A stretch of 54,598 nt of DNA from Syntrophobacteraceae bacterium (GCA_003566995.1 PXBG01000034.1:1-54598); one strand, 5' to 3'; counted from the first letter of the stretch, positions 26,407-35,813 are shown. The notes: a model not told the origin generated them from the sequence alone. Program-made: numbers and translations.

Positions 26407-27741
26407 TCACCCCTCATGGGCCGGTGGCTCGACCCCCTTTTCACTCCCTTCCAGGCATTCTTCATAAAGTTCCAGGACATGCTTCACGGCTATGTGGTCC
26501 CGGGCCTGAGAAAGCATGTCCGAAATGTGAAGCATGCAGGCCGGGCAGGAGGTGGCCACCACGCCACAGCCCGTGGCGGCGATGTTGTCCCGCTTGCGTT
26601 GTCCGATGGACGCAGAAATATCGTAGTGCTGCAGGTTGAAGCTGCCGCCGCAGCCACAGCACCAGTCTGCCTCGGCCATCTCTTTGAAAGAGTACCGGGA
26701 AATCCCTTTCAGGATCTTTCTCGGCTGCTGAAACACACCGAGGGATTTCTTCAGATGGCACGGGTCGTGGTAAGTGACAGGGCTTCCATCCCCCTCTTCC
26801 CCCTCAAGAGCGTTGTTCACCCTTAACCTGTCCACCAGAAACTGCGAGATGTCCAAGGTCCTTTCAGCCAGGGATTCCACTCTTCTGCGCTCTTGCGGGA
26901 GCAGGTCCTCGGCCATGAGGGGCCAGAGTTTTTTGATGGTGGCAGTGCAGGTGGCACAGGGTGTGAGGAGACAGTCCAGATCCTGGGACTGAAAAGATTC
27001 CAGATTGTGACGCACCAGCTTGTTGAACGTTTCCGTATCGCCCGAGGAGAGGGCAGGGATGCCGCAGCACCCCAGGTTTTCGGGGATGAAGACTCCCACG
27101 CCGTGATGTCCGAAAACCCTGACGGCCGCATGGGCGATCCGGGGGAAAATCTTGTCCACCAGGCATCCCGGAAAGAAACCCACGCGAAGCCCCGATGACC
27201 CGGCAGGGGTGTTCATGAAGGGCACAGTGCGGTGAAAGGGTTCCTGTGCCAGGGAGTGAAAGTGTCGATGCCCGAGTGGTGAGACGAACCGGGCGCAGGA
27301 AGTTCCCAGAAGTTCGTCCACGGGGCGCGCGAAGAAACCCTGAAATTTCGAGGACCATTCCAAAATCCTGTGGAACAGTTGAGGCCTGGCCAGCATGTTT
27401 CGAAAAATGAACTTCTTGAAAGGGTTGAGCCCCCTGTAGCCCGTGATGATGGCTCGGGCCTTGATGAAGATTTCCAGGACCCTGACGCCGCTCGGACAAT
27501 TGGTGGCGCAGGATCCGCACAGAAGGCAGCGCATGAGTCTTTCGTCCACTCCCCCGGGGTCCTGAAACATTTCCTGCAGCAGTCCGTCAAGAAGAGCCAG
27601 CTTGCCCCGGGCCACGTCCGCCTCACGCCCTGTTTGGGCGAAAACGGGACAGACGGACTGGCACATGCCGCAACGCATGCAAACCGCCAGCTGATCTTCG
27701 ATTTGGCGGAGCAGCAGTGCGAGCTTTCTCATGTCCTGCAT
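26407..27741 (-). CDS. glcF: GlcF-like iron-sulfur subunit of a glycolate/D-lactate oxidase
   Basis: The protein has 444 residues from the ATG at 27741, seven bases after AGGAG. Two ferredoxin-type clusters come first (CMRCGMCQSVCPVF and CLLCGSCATNCPSGV), followed by two CCG domains of the heterodisulfide-reductase type (GCLVDK through GCCGIPALSSG, CATCTATIK; then DPCHLKKS, CCGCGGSFN, CPACMLHI). It accepts electrons from the GlcD flavoprotein and passes them to a membrane carrier. The glcD stop codon lies just before this start, so the pair is translationally coupled. In sulfate reducers such pairs often act as D-lactate dehydrogenase, which the neighbouring lut genes support. Confidence 0.92.
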   Translation of the reverse strand: MQDMRKLALLLRQIEDQLAVCMRCGMCQSVCPVFAQTGREADVARGKLALLDGLLQEMFQDPGGVDERLMRCLLCGSCATNCPSGVRVLEIFIKARAIITGYRGLNPFKKFIFRNMLARPQLFHRILEWSSKFQGFFARPVDELLGTSCARFVSPLGHRHFHSLAQEPFHRTVPFMNTPAGSSGLRVGFFPGCLVDKIFPRIAHAAVRVFGHHGVGVFIPENLGCCGIPALSSGDTETFNKLVRHNLESFQSQDLDCLLTPCATCTATIKKLWPLMAEDLLPQERRRVESLAERTLDISQFLVDRLRVNNALEGEEGDGSPVTYHDPCHLKKSLGVFQQPRKILKGISRYSFKEMAEADWCCGCGGSFNLQHYDISASIGQRKRDNIAATGCGVVATSCPACMLHISDMLSQARDHIAVKHVLELYEECLEGSEKGVEPPAHEG

Positions 27742-27743
27742 GG

Positions 27744-29126
27744 TCATTCTCCTGTGATTTTCCCGGGATTGAGAATGTTCCCCGGGTCCAGGGCGGCCTT
27801 GATGCGCCTGGAGTAGATAAGCGTGGAACGGGTTGTCTCCTTTTCCAGGTAATGAGCTTTGGCCAGTCCGATGCCGTGCTCCCCCGAAAGGGTTCCCCCC
27901 AGGGCGAGGGCATGGTCGAAGATGTCATGGATGGCGGCTTCCACCCGCTGCCACTCTTCCTTGTTTCTACGGTCGGTCAAGATGGTGGGATGAAGATTTC
28001 CATCTCCCGCATGGCCGAAAGTGCCAATGGTGAGGGCGTGCTTCCTGCTGATTTTTTCCAGAGCCTGCATCATGGCGGGAATCTTACTCCTGGGCACGGT
28101 GGCGTCTTCCAGAACCACCGTGGGTTTGAGCTGGGCCAGCGCCGACAGGGCGGTGCGGCGCGCTTCCCAGACCTTGTCCCGTTCCCGGTCGTCCTGAGCC
28201 ACACGGAGGTTGGTGGCTCCTGAAGAAAGACAGATGGATTCGACCTTTTGAGCGTCCTCTTCCACCTGTGCCGGATGGCCGTCCACTTCCACCAGAAGGA
28301 GGGCGGCCGCTTCCACGGGCAGGCCCACTTTGCTGTAGTCCTCGATGGTTCTCAGGGTGAAATTGTCCATGAATTCCAGGGTGGCCGGAACGATTCGCTG
28401 TGCGATGATGGCCGACACTGCTTCAGAAGCTTTTTCCACCTGAGAAAAAGTGGCCATCATGGATTTTCTGGATGCGGGCGGAGGAATGAGCTTGAGAATG
28501 ATTTTGTGGATAACGCCAAGGGTGCCCTCAGATCCCACCAGCAGGGCTCCCAGGTTGTAACCCGTGACGCATTTCACCGTTCGGGACCCCGTTTTCACCC
28601 CATTCCCCTCGCTGTCAAAAAATTCGAGTCCCATGACATAGTCACCGGTGACTCCGTACTTGAGTCCCCGCAGGCCCCCCGCATTCTCCGCAACGTTGCC
28701 TCCAAGGGTGGAAACGGCCTGGCTTCCGGGGTCTGGCGGATAAAAGAGTCCTTTGGCTTGCACCGCGGCTGCCAGCCTGGCCGTCACCACCCCCGGTTCC
28801 ACGATGGCGTAAAGGTCTTCCTCGTTGATCTCCAGAATGCGGGACAAACCATGGGTCAGAATCACCGCTCCCCCCTCGCTGGGAATGGATCCCCCACTGA
28901 GGTTGGTCCCCGCGCCGCGCACCGTGAGGGGAATGGAGTTTTCACGGCACAGTGCAACCACTTTGCCCAGAGCCTCGCTGTGAGTGGGACGCAGGACGAT
29001 GGATGGCGTGGCGGGTGTGAGCACGGCGGCGTCGTAGGAGTATGTGTGCCGGTCCGCTTCATGGGTGAATACGTTGTCTTCACCGACTATCCCGGTGAAC
29101 TCCTGGAGCAGTGTCCTGCTGACCAT
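27744..29126 (-). CDS. glcD: GlcD-like FAD-binding oxidase subunit (glycolate or D-lactate dehydrogenase)
   Basis: The protein has 460 residues from the ATG at 29126, with the strong ribosome-binding site AAAGGAGG four bases upstream. The N-terminal PCMH-type FAD domain shows IPLTVRGAGTNLSGGSIPSE, PPDPGSQAVSTLGGNVAENAGG and LLVGSEGTLGV. The C-terminal FAD-linked oxidase domain ends with TFGHAGDGNLHPTI and GTLSGEHGIGLAK, where His residues bind the substrate carboxylate or metal. It oxidises a 2-hydroxyacid to a 2-oxoacid and forms a complex with GlcF, encoded directly downstream. Divergent orientation to lutC-lutBA places D- and L-lactate oxidation side by side. Confidence 0.93.
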   Translation of the reverse strand: MVSRTLLQEFTGIVGEDNVFTHEADRHTYSYDAAVLTPATPSIVLRPTHSEALGKVVALCRENSIPLTVRGAGTNLSGGSIPSEGGAVILTHGLSRILEINEEDLYAIVEPGVVTARLAAAVQAKGLFYPPDPGSQAVSTLGGNVAENAGGLRGLKYGVTGDYVMGLEFFDSEGNGVKTGSRTVKCVTGYNLGALLVGSEGTLGVIHKIILKLIPPPASRKSMMATFSQVEKASEAVSAIIAQRIVPATLEFMDNFTLRTIEDYSKVGLPVEAAALLLVEVDGHPAQVEEDAQKVESICLSSGATNLRVAQDDRERDKVWEARRTALSALAQLKPTVVLEDATVPRSKIPAMMQALEKISRKHALTIGTFGHAGDGNLHPTILTDRRNKEEWQRVEAAIHDIFDHALALGGTLSGEHGIGLAKAHYLEKETTRSTLIYSRRIKAALDPGNILNPGKITGE

Positions 29127-29345
29127 AAATCCTCCTTTGACGAAAGCCCTGACTTCATCTTCAGACATCTATATAACCCTCTTGAAGCGAGAAGAAAAAA
29201 ACTATCCACTGCCCACATTGCACCGGGAGGTTTCCACCCATGCACCATTGCTGTTCTCAGTCTTTTGAGGATATTATCAGTGCAGTGAACGCTGCGCCAG
29301 GCGCGGAACTTTCAGTTTCCTTTTCACCCCTTTGAGGATGCGGCC

Positions 29346-29927
29346 ATGGGACAAGCCACCCTTGTTCAAAAGATGAAAGAGAAAGCGGAAGCCGTTCAAA
29401 CGCGGGTTGCTCTTGTGCGGAGCATGGAAGAGGCTTTGACCGCTGCGGTGGAGATCACGCTGAAAGGCGGAGGCCATGTTCTCGCTGCTCCGGGTCTCGG
29501 GGAACGCCATGAGGAAGCCGTGCCTTTTCTCAATGAACTTTGCCGCTCCCGCGGAGTGGACCTCCTGATGGAAAATCTTCGGGGGCACATGGGCCGGATT
29601 CATACGGCTTTCACCGTGGGGGATTACGCCATCGCGGAAACGGGCACTTTGGTTCAGATTTCCCATGACGAGGACCTTCGCATGGCCACCATGTTGAGCG
29701 AGACGCACGTGGCCGTCATTCCCGTTTCCCGCATTCGCCCCCATGCCCTGGCTTTTGAGCCGGAGATGCTCCGCATTCTGCAGCGGCCGCCCAGCTACCT
29801 GGCATTCATCAGCGGAGCCAGCCGGACGGCGGACATCGAAAGGGTACTCACCATAGGGGTGCACGGTCCATCAGAACTGCACATGCTCATCCTGGAAGAA
29901 GAACCTCATGAGGAGGCGCCATCATGA
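29346..29927 (+). CDS. lutC: LutC/LldG-like LUD-domain protein
   Basis: The protein has 193 residues; GAGGATGCGGCC precedes the ATG. It is a single LUD domain, with the signature FTVGDYAIAETGTLVQIS followed by ETHVAVIPVSRI and YLAFISGASRTADIERVLTIGVHGPSELHMLIL, typical of LutC. LutABC (LldEFG) forms the iron-sulfur L-lactate dehydrogenase. The stop codon overlaps the start of the fused lutBA gene by four bases, so the two are coupled. Confidence 0.9.
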   Translation: MGQATLVQKMKEKAEAVQTRVALVRSMEEALTAAVEITLKGGGHVLAAPGLGERHEEAVPFLNELCRSRGVDLLMENLRGHMGRIHTAFTVGDYAIAETGTLVQISHDEDLRMATMLSETHVAVIPVSRIRPHALAFEPEMLRILQRPPSYLAFISGASRTADIERVLTIGVHGPSELHMLILEEEPHEEAPS

Positions 29928-32086
29928 TCTCCACGCCCCCGGACCTGAAATCCTACAAGACTCAATTGAGACGGGCGCTTCAAAATGAGTTTCTCGCCAC
30001 CACCCTCAGAACCTTCGCTTCGGCTTACAGGCTGTCCCGGGCCAATGCCTTTGAGGGACTGGATGCCACCCATCTCGTGGAAGAGATCGCGAGAGGCAAG
30101 GATGCAGCCATTCCCTACCTGCAGGAACTTTTCGAGCAGTTCAGGAGCCGGGCGGAAGCAGCAGGGGTGAAAGTGCATGTGGCCCGCACGCCCCGGGAAG
30201 CCAATGAAATCATCGCATCCATCGCCCGCAGCAATGATGTGAGAAAAATCGTCAAGAGCAAGTCCATGACCGCCGAGGAGACCTTTCTCAACGATCACCT
30301 GGAAAAGGAAGGCTTTCAGGTGACAGAAACGGATCTTGGGGAATGGATCATTCAGCTTCGGGGTGAAGGGCCGTCCCACATGGTCATGCCCGCCATTCAT
30401 CTGTCCCGCAAAGAGGTGGCCGAACTTTTCACAGGGGTCACCGGCGAGGTCCAGGACCCCGATGACATCGCCGGAATGGTTCAGGTGGCTCGCAAGGAAC
30501 TGCGCCAGGCTTATGTTGAGGCTCACATGGGCATCAGTGGCGCCAATTTCGCCGTGGCGGAAACGGGAACCCTTGGCCTCATCACCAACGAAGGCAACGC
30601 AAGGCTTGTGACGACCCTCCCCCCGGTGCATGTGGCCATGCTCGGCTTTGAAAAACTGGTTCCCGACCTCCGTTCCGCCCTGCGCATTCTTCAAATGCTT
30701 CCCCGCAATGCCACGGGACAGGCCATCTCCACCTACGTCACCTGGATCACCGGCGCCAACCAGTGCGCAACGGGACCGGATGGACGCAAAGCCATGCACG
30801 TCGTCTTTCTCGACAATGGCCGGCTGACCCTTGCCCGGGACCCCGTTTTTGCCGAAGCCTTGCGTTGCATTCGCTGCGGGGCCTGTGCCAACGTGTGTCC
30901 CATCTACAAGCTGGTGGGCGGCCACAACTATGGCCATGTGTACATGGGGGCCATCGGGCTCATTCTCACGTATTTTTACCACGGCCGGGAAAACGCCCGG
31001 GCCATGGTGAAAAATTGTCTCAATTGCCAGGCGTGCAAGTCGGTGTGTGCTTCGGGGATCGATCTGCCTCGCCTCATCAGGGAAGTGCACCGAAAAATTT
31101 TGAAGGAGGAAGGCACCAAACCTGTCAAAAATGTTATTTTGAACCTAGTGCTCAGAAACCGCAGGCTGTTTCATTTTCTCCTGAGGCGTGCGTCTCTCGC
31201 TCAAAGTCCGGTGGCTTCAGGGGAAAGAGTGATGCGCCATCTGCCCTTTTTCTTTGACAGGGAGCATGAATTCCGAAGTCTGCCCCTTTTGGCCGGAACC
31301 CCTCTCAGAGACAGGTGGAATCAGGTCAATCCTTCCCTGGAAAACCCCAGGCTGCGGGTGGCCCTTTTCGGAGGCTGCCTGGTGGACTTTGTCTATCCCG
31401 AACAGGCTCTTGCCCTGGTGAAGCTCTTCGCGGCCCATGACGTTCAGCTCGAATATCCCATGGAGCAGACCTGTTGCGGGCTTCCTGCGGAAATGATGGG
31501 AGAAAAAGAAACAGCCCGGCAAGTGGCTCTGCAAAACCTTCATTCTCTGGATATGTCCAGGTTCGATCACATTTTGACTCTTTGCGCTTCCTGCGGATCT
31601 CATCTGAAAGAAAGCTATCCCCGCCTGCTGGAGGGAGAGGGGGATGCGGAGCCCATGGTGCGCGGGATGGTGGAGAAGGTCACGGACTTCAGTTCCTTCA
31701 TGATCAATGTCCTGCAGGTGAGTCCCCGGCAGTTCCAGGAGGGGGGTGCCAAAACGGCGTACCATTCTCCCTGCCATCTGTGCCGGGGACTGAATGTCAC
31801 CGGGGAGCCGAGAGAATTGCTCACCCTGGCCGGGCTGGAGTACACGCCCTCGAGGGATGAGGATGTTTGCTGCGGTTTCGGCGGTTCCTTTTCCGTTGAC
31901 TTTCCCATGCTTTCTGCGGAAATTCTTCGGGAGAAACTGGACCACACGGAGGACACGGGAGCGGATGTTCTGGTGACGGACTGCCCCGGGTGTGTGCTGC
32001 AGCTTCGTGGGGGCCTGGACAAGCGAAACAGCTCGATCCGGGTGAAACACATGGTGGAAATCATTGCGGAACAAAAGAAATGGTGA
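29924..32086 (+). CDS. Fused LutB-LutA (LldF-LldE) iron-sulfur L-lactate dehydrogenase subunit
   Basis: The protein has 720 residues. Residues about 50-300 are a LUD domain (SKSMTAEETFLNDHLEKEG, FAVAETGTLGLITNEGN, VTWITGANQ). A two-cluster ferredoxin segment follows (CIRCGACANVCP from about 315, CLNCQACKSVC). These parts make a normal LutB. Residues about 470-720 add two CCG domains (FGGCLVDFVYPEQ, TCCGLPAEM, CASCGSHLKE; SPCHLCRGL, VCCGFGGSFSVDF, CPGCVLQL), which is LutA. LutA and LutB are separate proteins in Bacillus and many others. Fusion fixes their stoichiometry and leaves only LutC separate. Confidence 0.92.
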   Translation: MISTPPDLKSYKTQLRRALQNEFLATTLRTFASAYRLSRANAFEGLDATHLVEEIARGKDAAIPYLQELFEQFRSRAEAAGVKVHVARTPREANEIIASIARSNDVRKIVKSKSMTAEETFLNDHLEKEGFQVTETDLGEWIIQLRGEGPSHMVMPAIHLSRKEVAELFTGVTGEVQDPDDIAGMVQVARKELRQAYVEAHMGISGANFAVAETGTLGLITNEGNARLVTTLPPVHVAMLGFEKLVPDLRSALRILQMLPRNATGQAISTYVTWITGANQCATGPDGRKAMHVVFLDNGRLTLARDPVFAEALRCIRCGACANVCPIYKLVGGHNYGHVYMGAIGLILTYFYHGRENARAMVKNCLNCQACKSVCASGIDLPRLIREVHRKILKEEGTKPVKNVILNLVLRNRRLFHFLLRRASLAQSPVASGERVMRHLPFFFDREHEFRSLPLLAGTPLRDRWNQVNPSLENPRLRVALFGGCLVDFVYPEQALALVKLFAAHDVQLEYPMEQTCCGLPAEMMGEKETARQVALQNLHSLDMSRFDHILTLCASCGSHLKESYPRLLEGEGDAEPMVRGMVEKVTDFSSFMINVLQVSPRQFQEGGAKTAYHSPCHLCRGLNVTGEPRELLTLAGLEYTPSRDEDVCCGFGGSFSVDFPMLSAEILREKLDHTEDTGADVLVTDCPGCVLQLRGGLDKRNSSIRVKHMVEIIAEQKKW

Positions 32087-32107
32087 AGAGACACGAAAGG
32101 TGATTAT

Positions 32108-33613
32108 ATGTTGAAATCGGGCAGAGTGCCTGTTCTGAGCCCGGAAGAGGCCGCTTCCATGGTTTTTGACGGAGCCACCGTCGCCTTCGGGGGGTTTGCC
32201 AATTCGGGCGCACCCAAGCTCGTTCCCAGGGCTCTGGCTCACAGAGTGCGACAGCTGCATGCGGTGGGGGTGCCCTTCAAAATCAGGGTCATCACGGGAG
32301 GAGCCGCCAACACCACCGTGGATGAACCTCTGGCGGGGGCCAGGGCTGTTTCCTGGCGCGCACCCTACCAGAACTCCAGCTCCTTGCGCCGTCAGATCAA
32401 TGAGCAGAAAGTGCAGTATCTGGATTTACACCTGTCCGGTGTTTCCAGGACGCTTCTGTCGGGTTTTTTTGGGAAAGTGGACTTTGCCATCATCGAAGCG
32501 ACGGATGTGAGTTCCGATGGAAGGGTCACCCTCAGTTCCTCCATAGGCATCGTGCCCACCCTGCTGCAATGTGCCGAACGGATCATCATCGAGGTGAACG
32601 AGCACCATTCCAAACGGCTGGGAGAGTTGTCCGACATTGTGGTGCTCCCCCCTCCTCCCAAACGGGGTCCTGTGGCTATTTCCCACCCACTCACCCGTGT
32701 GGGGTATCCCTACGCGGTGGTGGACCCTGCCAAGATCGTGGGTTTTGTCAACAGCGGCGAGCCCGAAGAGGTGGCCGGCCTGCGCCCGATAGATGACACG
32801 AGCACGAGGATCGCCAACCACATCGCCCGGTTCCTTGGGCATGAAATGCGCCATGGACTCATTCCCAACGAATTTCTCCCCCTCCAGCTGGGTGTGGGCA
32901 ATCTCTGCAACGGTGTGATGGCCGCTCTGGGAAACCACCCCGAAATTCCTCCCTTCCGCATGTACACCCTCGCCGTTCAGGATGCCATGGTGGAACTCAT
33001 GGAGCAGGAAAAACTCCTGGCCGCCAGTGCCACAGGCCTTGCCATGACCTCCGACGTGCTCTCGCGCTTTTACGGGAATCTGGACTACTTCGCCTCCCGG
33101 GTTCTTTTGCGTCCCCAGGAGATCTCCAATGACGCCGGTGTGGTGCGCAGGCTGGGTGTCATTGCCATCAATCCTGCCATTGAGGTGGACATTTACGGGA
33201 ATGTGAACTCCTCCCACATCTATGGAACGGACATGGTCAACGGTGTCGGCGGCAGTGCCGAATTCACCCGCAACAGCTTCCTTTCCTTCATGATGTGCCC
33301 TTCCGTGACCAAAGGGGGAAGAATTTCCACCGTGGTGCCCATGACTCCGCACATCGACAACAACGAACACTCGGTCCAGGTGGTGGTGACGGAACAGGGG
33401 CTGGCAGACTTGAGGGGCCTGGGGCCTATGCAGAGGGCCAGGGTCATCATCGAAAACTGTGCTCACCCGGCCTACAGAGAGTATCTCCATCGCTACATCG
33501 AACGCTCGAGAATGGGGCACATTCGCCATGACCTGGAAAACTGCTACGAAATGCACCTGAACCTCATGGATTATGGGGCCATGATACCCGATATGGATTT
33601 CTCCGCATTTTAA
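32108..33613 (+). CDS. Acetyl-CoA hydrolase/CoA-transferase family protein lacking the expected catalytic Glu
   Basis: The protein has 501 residues, and AAAGGTGA lies before the ATG. It belongs to the Ach1/succinyl-CoA:acetate CoA-transferase family (FDGATVAFGGFANSGAPKLVP, GVGNLCNGVMAALG, GGSAEFTRNSF, NNEHSVQVVVTEQGLADLRGL). In this family the motif M-Y-T-E-x-x-Q-D supplies the catalytic glutamate that forms the glutamyl-CoA intermediate. Here residue 288 is Leu (MYTLAVQD), and the aligned residue of the paralogue encoded 52 bases downstream is Glu288. All other motifs look intact. It may be a non-catalytic partner or a protein with changed chemistry. Lactate genes lie just upstream in the same direction. 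Confidence 0.85.
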   Translation: MLKSGRVPVLSPEEAASMVFDGATVAFGGFANSGAPKLVPRALAHRVRQLHAVGVPFKIRVITGGAANTTVDEPLAGARAVSWRAPYQNSSSLRRQINEQKVQYLDLHLSGVSRTLLSGFFGKVDFAIIEATDVSSDGRVTLSSSIGIVPTLLQCAERIIIEVNEHHSKRLGELSDIVVLPPPPKRGPVAISHPLTRVGYPYAVVDPAKIVGFVNSGEPEEVAGLRPIDDTSTRIANHIARFLGHEMRHGLIPNEFLPLQLGVGNLCNGVMAALGNHPEIPPFRMYTLAVQDAMVELMEQEKLLAASATGLAMTSDVLSRFYGNLDYFASRVLLRPQEISNDAGVVRRLGVIAINPAIEVDIYGNVNSSHIYGTDMVNGVGGSAEFTRNSFLSFMMCPSVTKGGRISTVVPMTPHIDNNEHSVQVVVTEQGLADLRGLGPMQRARVIIENCAHPAYREYLHRYIERSRMGHIRHDLENCYEMHLNLMDYGAMIPDMDFSAF

Positions 33614-33665
33614 AGAAGTGCTCATGGGGGAACTCCAGACCGTTTATTTCCAAAGGAGCCAGATC

Positions 33666-35165
33666 ATGTCAAGGGGAAACCCTTTTCGCACACTGACGCC
33701 GCAGGAGGCGGTGGAAGAAGTTTTTGACGGAGCCACCGTGGGTTTCAGCGGATTCACCAATGCGGGGGCCGCCAAGGTGGTCCCCAGGGCCATCGCGGAA
33801 AAAGCCAACCGGCTGCATGGAGAACGAAAGCCTTTTGCCATCCGCGTCTTCACGGGGGCCTCCAGCGGTTCCAGCATCGATGAACCTCTGGCCGAAGCCC
33901 ATGCCATGTCCTACCGGGCTCCCTATCAGAGCGGTCCCAAGCTGCGCAAGCAGGTCAACAGCCAGGAGGTGGAGTATGTGGACATGCATCTGTCCCATCT
34001 TCCTCAAACGGTCATGGCGGGATTTCAGGGAAAGCTGGATTTCGCGGTGGTGGAGGCCACGGAAATCACTGCCGATGGCCGGGTCTATCTGACCTCTTCC
34101 GTGGGAGCCTCTCCCTCCTACCTGCGCTATGCGGACCGGGTGATCATCGAAATCAACGCGTACCACTCCCGGCGCCTGAGGGAAATGAGCGACATCATGA
34201 TCGTTCCCCCGCCGCCCAATCGGAACCCCATTCCCATTCACCACCCCTTGACCAAGGTGGGCTATCCCTACGCGGTGGTGGATCCCAAAAAGGTCGTTGG
34301 CATCGTGGTGAATGACGAGGCCGACCATGTTCCCGCCTTCGCAACCTCCGATGGCCGCAGCGACAGGATCGCCGAACACGTGGTGCGTTTTCTCGTGGAT
34401 GAAATGCGTGCCGGGCGTATTCCCGAGGAGTTCCTCCCCCTGCAGGCGGGAGTGGGCAACGTGGCCAACGGGGTCATGGCGGCTCTGGGGGATAACCCCC
34501 ACATTCCTCCCTTTTACATGTACACGGAAGTGTTTCAGGATTCCCTGGTGAACCTCATGGAAGAGGGAAAGCTTCTGGGGGCCAGCACCACGAGTCTCAC
34601 CGTCACTTCGCCCGTCCTAGAGCGCATCTACGACCACATGGATTTCTTCATTCCGCGCATCGTGCTGCGGCCCCAGGAACTCTCCAATCATCCCGGAGCC
34701 ATTCGCCGCATGGGAGTGATTTCCATGAACACGGCCCTGGAGGTGGACATATACGGCAATGTCAATTCATCTCACCTTTACGGCATGGACATCATGAACG
34801 GCATCGGAGGCAGTGCTGAATTCACACGGAACGCCTTTCTTTCCATCTTCATGTGCCCCTCCGTGGCCAAAGGGGGAAAAATATCCACCGTGGTTCCCAT
34901 GTGCCCCCACATCGACAACAATGAACATTCCGTCCAGGTGATCGTGACGGAAAACGGCCTGGCGGACCTGAGAGGGCTTGGCCCCATGCAGCGGGCTCAC
35001 ACCATCATCGAAAAGTGTGCTCACCCGTCCTACCACGACTACCTGTACCGGTATCTGGAAAGATCCCGAATCGGGCACATTCGCCACGACCTGCGCACAG
35101 CCTTTGAACTGCACCGCAACCTGCTCAGGCACGGAGCCATGCTTCCCGGACTGGACATTTCCTGA
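33666..35165 (+). CDS. Acetyl-CoA hydrolase / succinyl-CoA:acetate CoA-transferase family enzyme
   Basis: The protein has 499 residues from the ATG at 33666, with AAGGAG seven bases upstream. It is collinear with the preceding gene along the whole length (FDGATVGFSGFTNAGAAKVVP, GVGNVANGVMAALGDN, GGSAEFTRNAF, NNEHSVQVIVTENGLADLRGL), so the pair is a tandem duplication. The catalytic glutamate is present at 288 in MYTEVFQDS. Such enzymes move CoA between acetate and succinyl-CoA or another acyl-CoA, closing a modified TCA cycle or conserving energy during acetate handling in anaerobes. The exact donor and acceptor cannot be read from sequence. Confidence 0.9.
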   Translation: MSRGNPFRTLTPQEAVEEVFDGATVGFSGFTNAGAAKVVPRAIAEKANRLHGERKPFAIRVFTGASSGSSIDEPLAEAHAMSYRAPYQSGPKLRKQVNSQEVEYVDMHLSHLPQTVMAGFQGKLDFAVVEATEITADGRVYLTSSVGASPSYLRYADRVIIEINAYHSRRLREMSDIMIVPPPPNRNPIPIHHPLTKVGYPYAVVDPKKVVGIVVNDEADHVPAFATSDGRSDRIAEHVVRFLVDEMRAGRIPEEFLPLQAGVGNVANGVMAALGDNPHIPPFYMYTEVFQDSLVNLMEEGKLLGASTTSLTVTSPVLERIYDHMDFFIPRIVLRPQELSNHPGAIRRMGVISMNTALEVDIYGNVNSSHLYGMDIMNGIGGSAEFTRNAFLSIFMCPSVAKGGKISTVVPMCPHIDNNEHSVQVIVTENGLADLRGLGPMQRAHTIIEKCAHPSYHDYLYRYLERSRIGHIRHDLRTAFELHRNLLRHGAMLPGLDIS

Positions 35166-35229
35166 AAGTGAACCCCGGGAAGCTTCTTGCCATTCAATGG
35201 CGCAATAATTGCTTAAAAAAAGGAATGCC

Positions 35230-35715
35230 TTGGCCGCTTCAAACAAACTGATCGCCGGAGACCCTGCACCCCCTTTCCTTCTGCCCTCCGCCGACGGCAC
35301 GGACATGGGCCTTTCTCAATGGAAAGGCAAGTGGGTGGCTCTCTACTTCTATCCCAAAGACAACACTCCGGGGTGCACCACGGAAGCCATGGAATTCACT
35401 GAACTGCTGCCCCAATTTGAACGACACAACGCCGTTGTGCTTGGCGTGAGCAAGGATTCATCGGCTTCACACCGCAAATTTTCAGAAAAGCGTGGGCTTG
35501 GCATCCATCTCCTCTCCGATGAGGAAACAGAGGTGATGCAGTCTTACGGTGCCTGGCAGATGAAAAAGCAGTGCGGCAGGGAATGCATGGGAACGGTTCG
35601 AAGCACGGTTCTCATTGACCCTCAGGGAAAGATCGCTCAGGTATGGCCAAAAGTCACCAGGGCGGCAGGTCACGCCCGTCAGGTTTTTGAGGCCCTGAAG
35701 GGTCACACGGGTTAG
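35230..35715 (+). CDS. bcp: Thioredoxin-dependent peroxiredoxin (BCP/PrxQ type)
   Basis: The protein has 161 residues from a TTG at 35230, with AAAAAAGGA six bases upstream; a TTG at 35209 is also in frame. The thioredoxin-fold signature ALYFYPKDNTPGCTTEAMEF holds the peroxidatic cysteine. The Cys four residues later, common in E. coli BCP, is Met here (CTTEAM), so a resolving cysteine may be one of the pair in KKQCGRECMG, an insertion typical of anaerobe homologues. It reduces peroxides in the cytosol. It is a separate unit between the CoA-transferase pair and the cell-envelope cluster. Confidence 0.92.
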   Translation: MAASNKLIAGDPAPPFLLPSADGTDMGLSQWKGKWVALYFYPKDNTPGCTTEAMEFTELLPQFERHNAVVLGVSKDSSASHRKFSEKRGLGIHLLSDEETEVMQSYGAWQMKKQCGRECMGTVRSTVLIDPQGKIAQVWPKVTRAAGHARQVFEALKGHTG

Positions 35716-35770
35716 ATGCGCCTTTTTCAGCAGGACCAACTTTTGCCGGAAGCTTGAAATGTCACAGTGC

Positions 35771-35813
35771 GCTCATGAATGGCCTGAAGGGGCGGCTCCG
35801 TCCATTCATGAGC
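35771..35813. repeat. 12-bp perfect inverted repeat before the YvcK-like gene
   Basis: GCTCATGAATGG at 35771-35782 is perfectly complementary to CCATTCATGAGC at 35802-35813, with a 19-base loop. No T run follows, so it is not a standard terminator. Each arm contains the palindrome TCATGA. It sits 20-30 bases before the start codons of the YvcK-like gene and could be an operator or a leader hairpin affecting translation. Confidence 0.55.
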
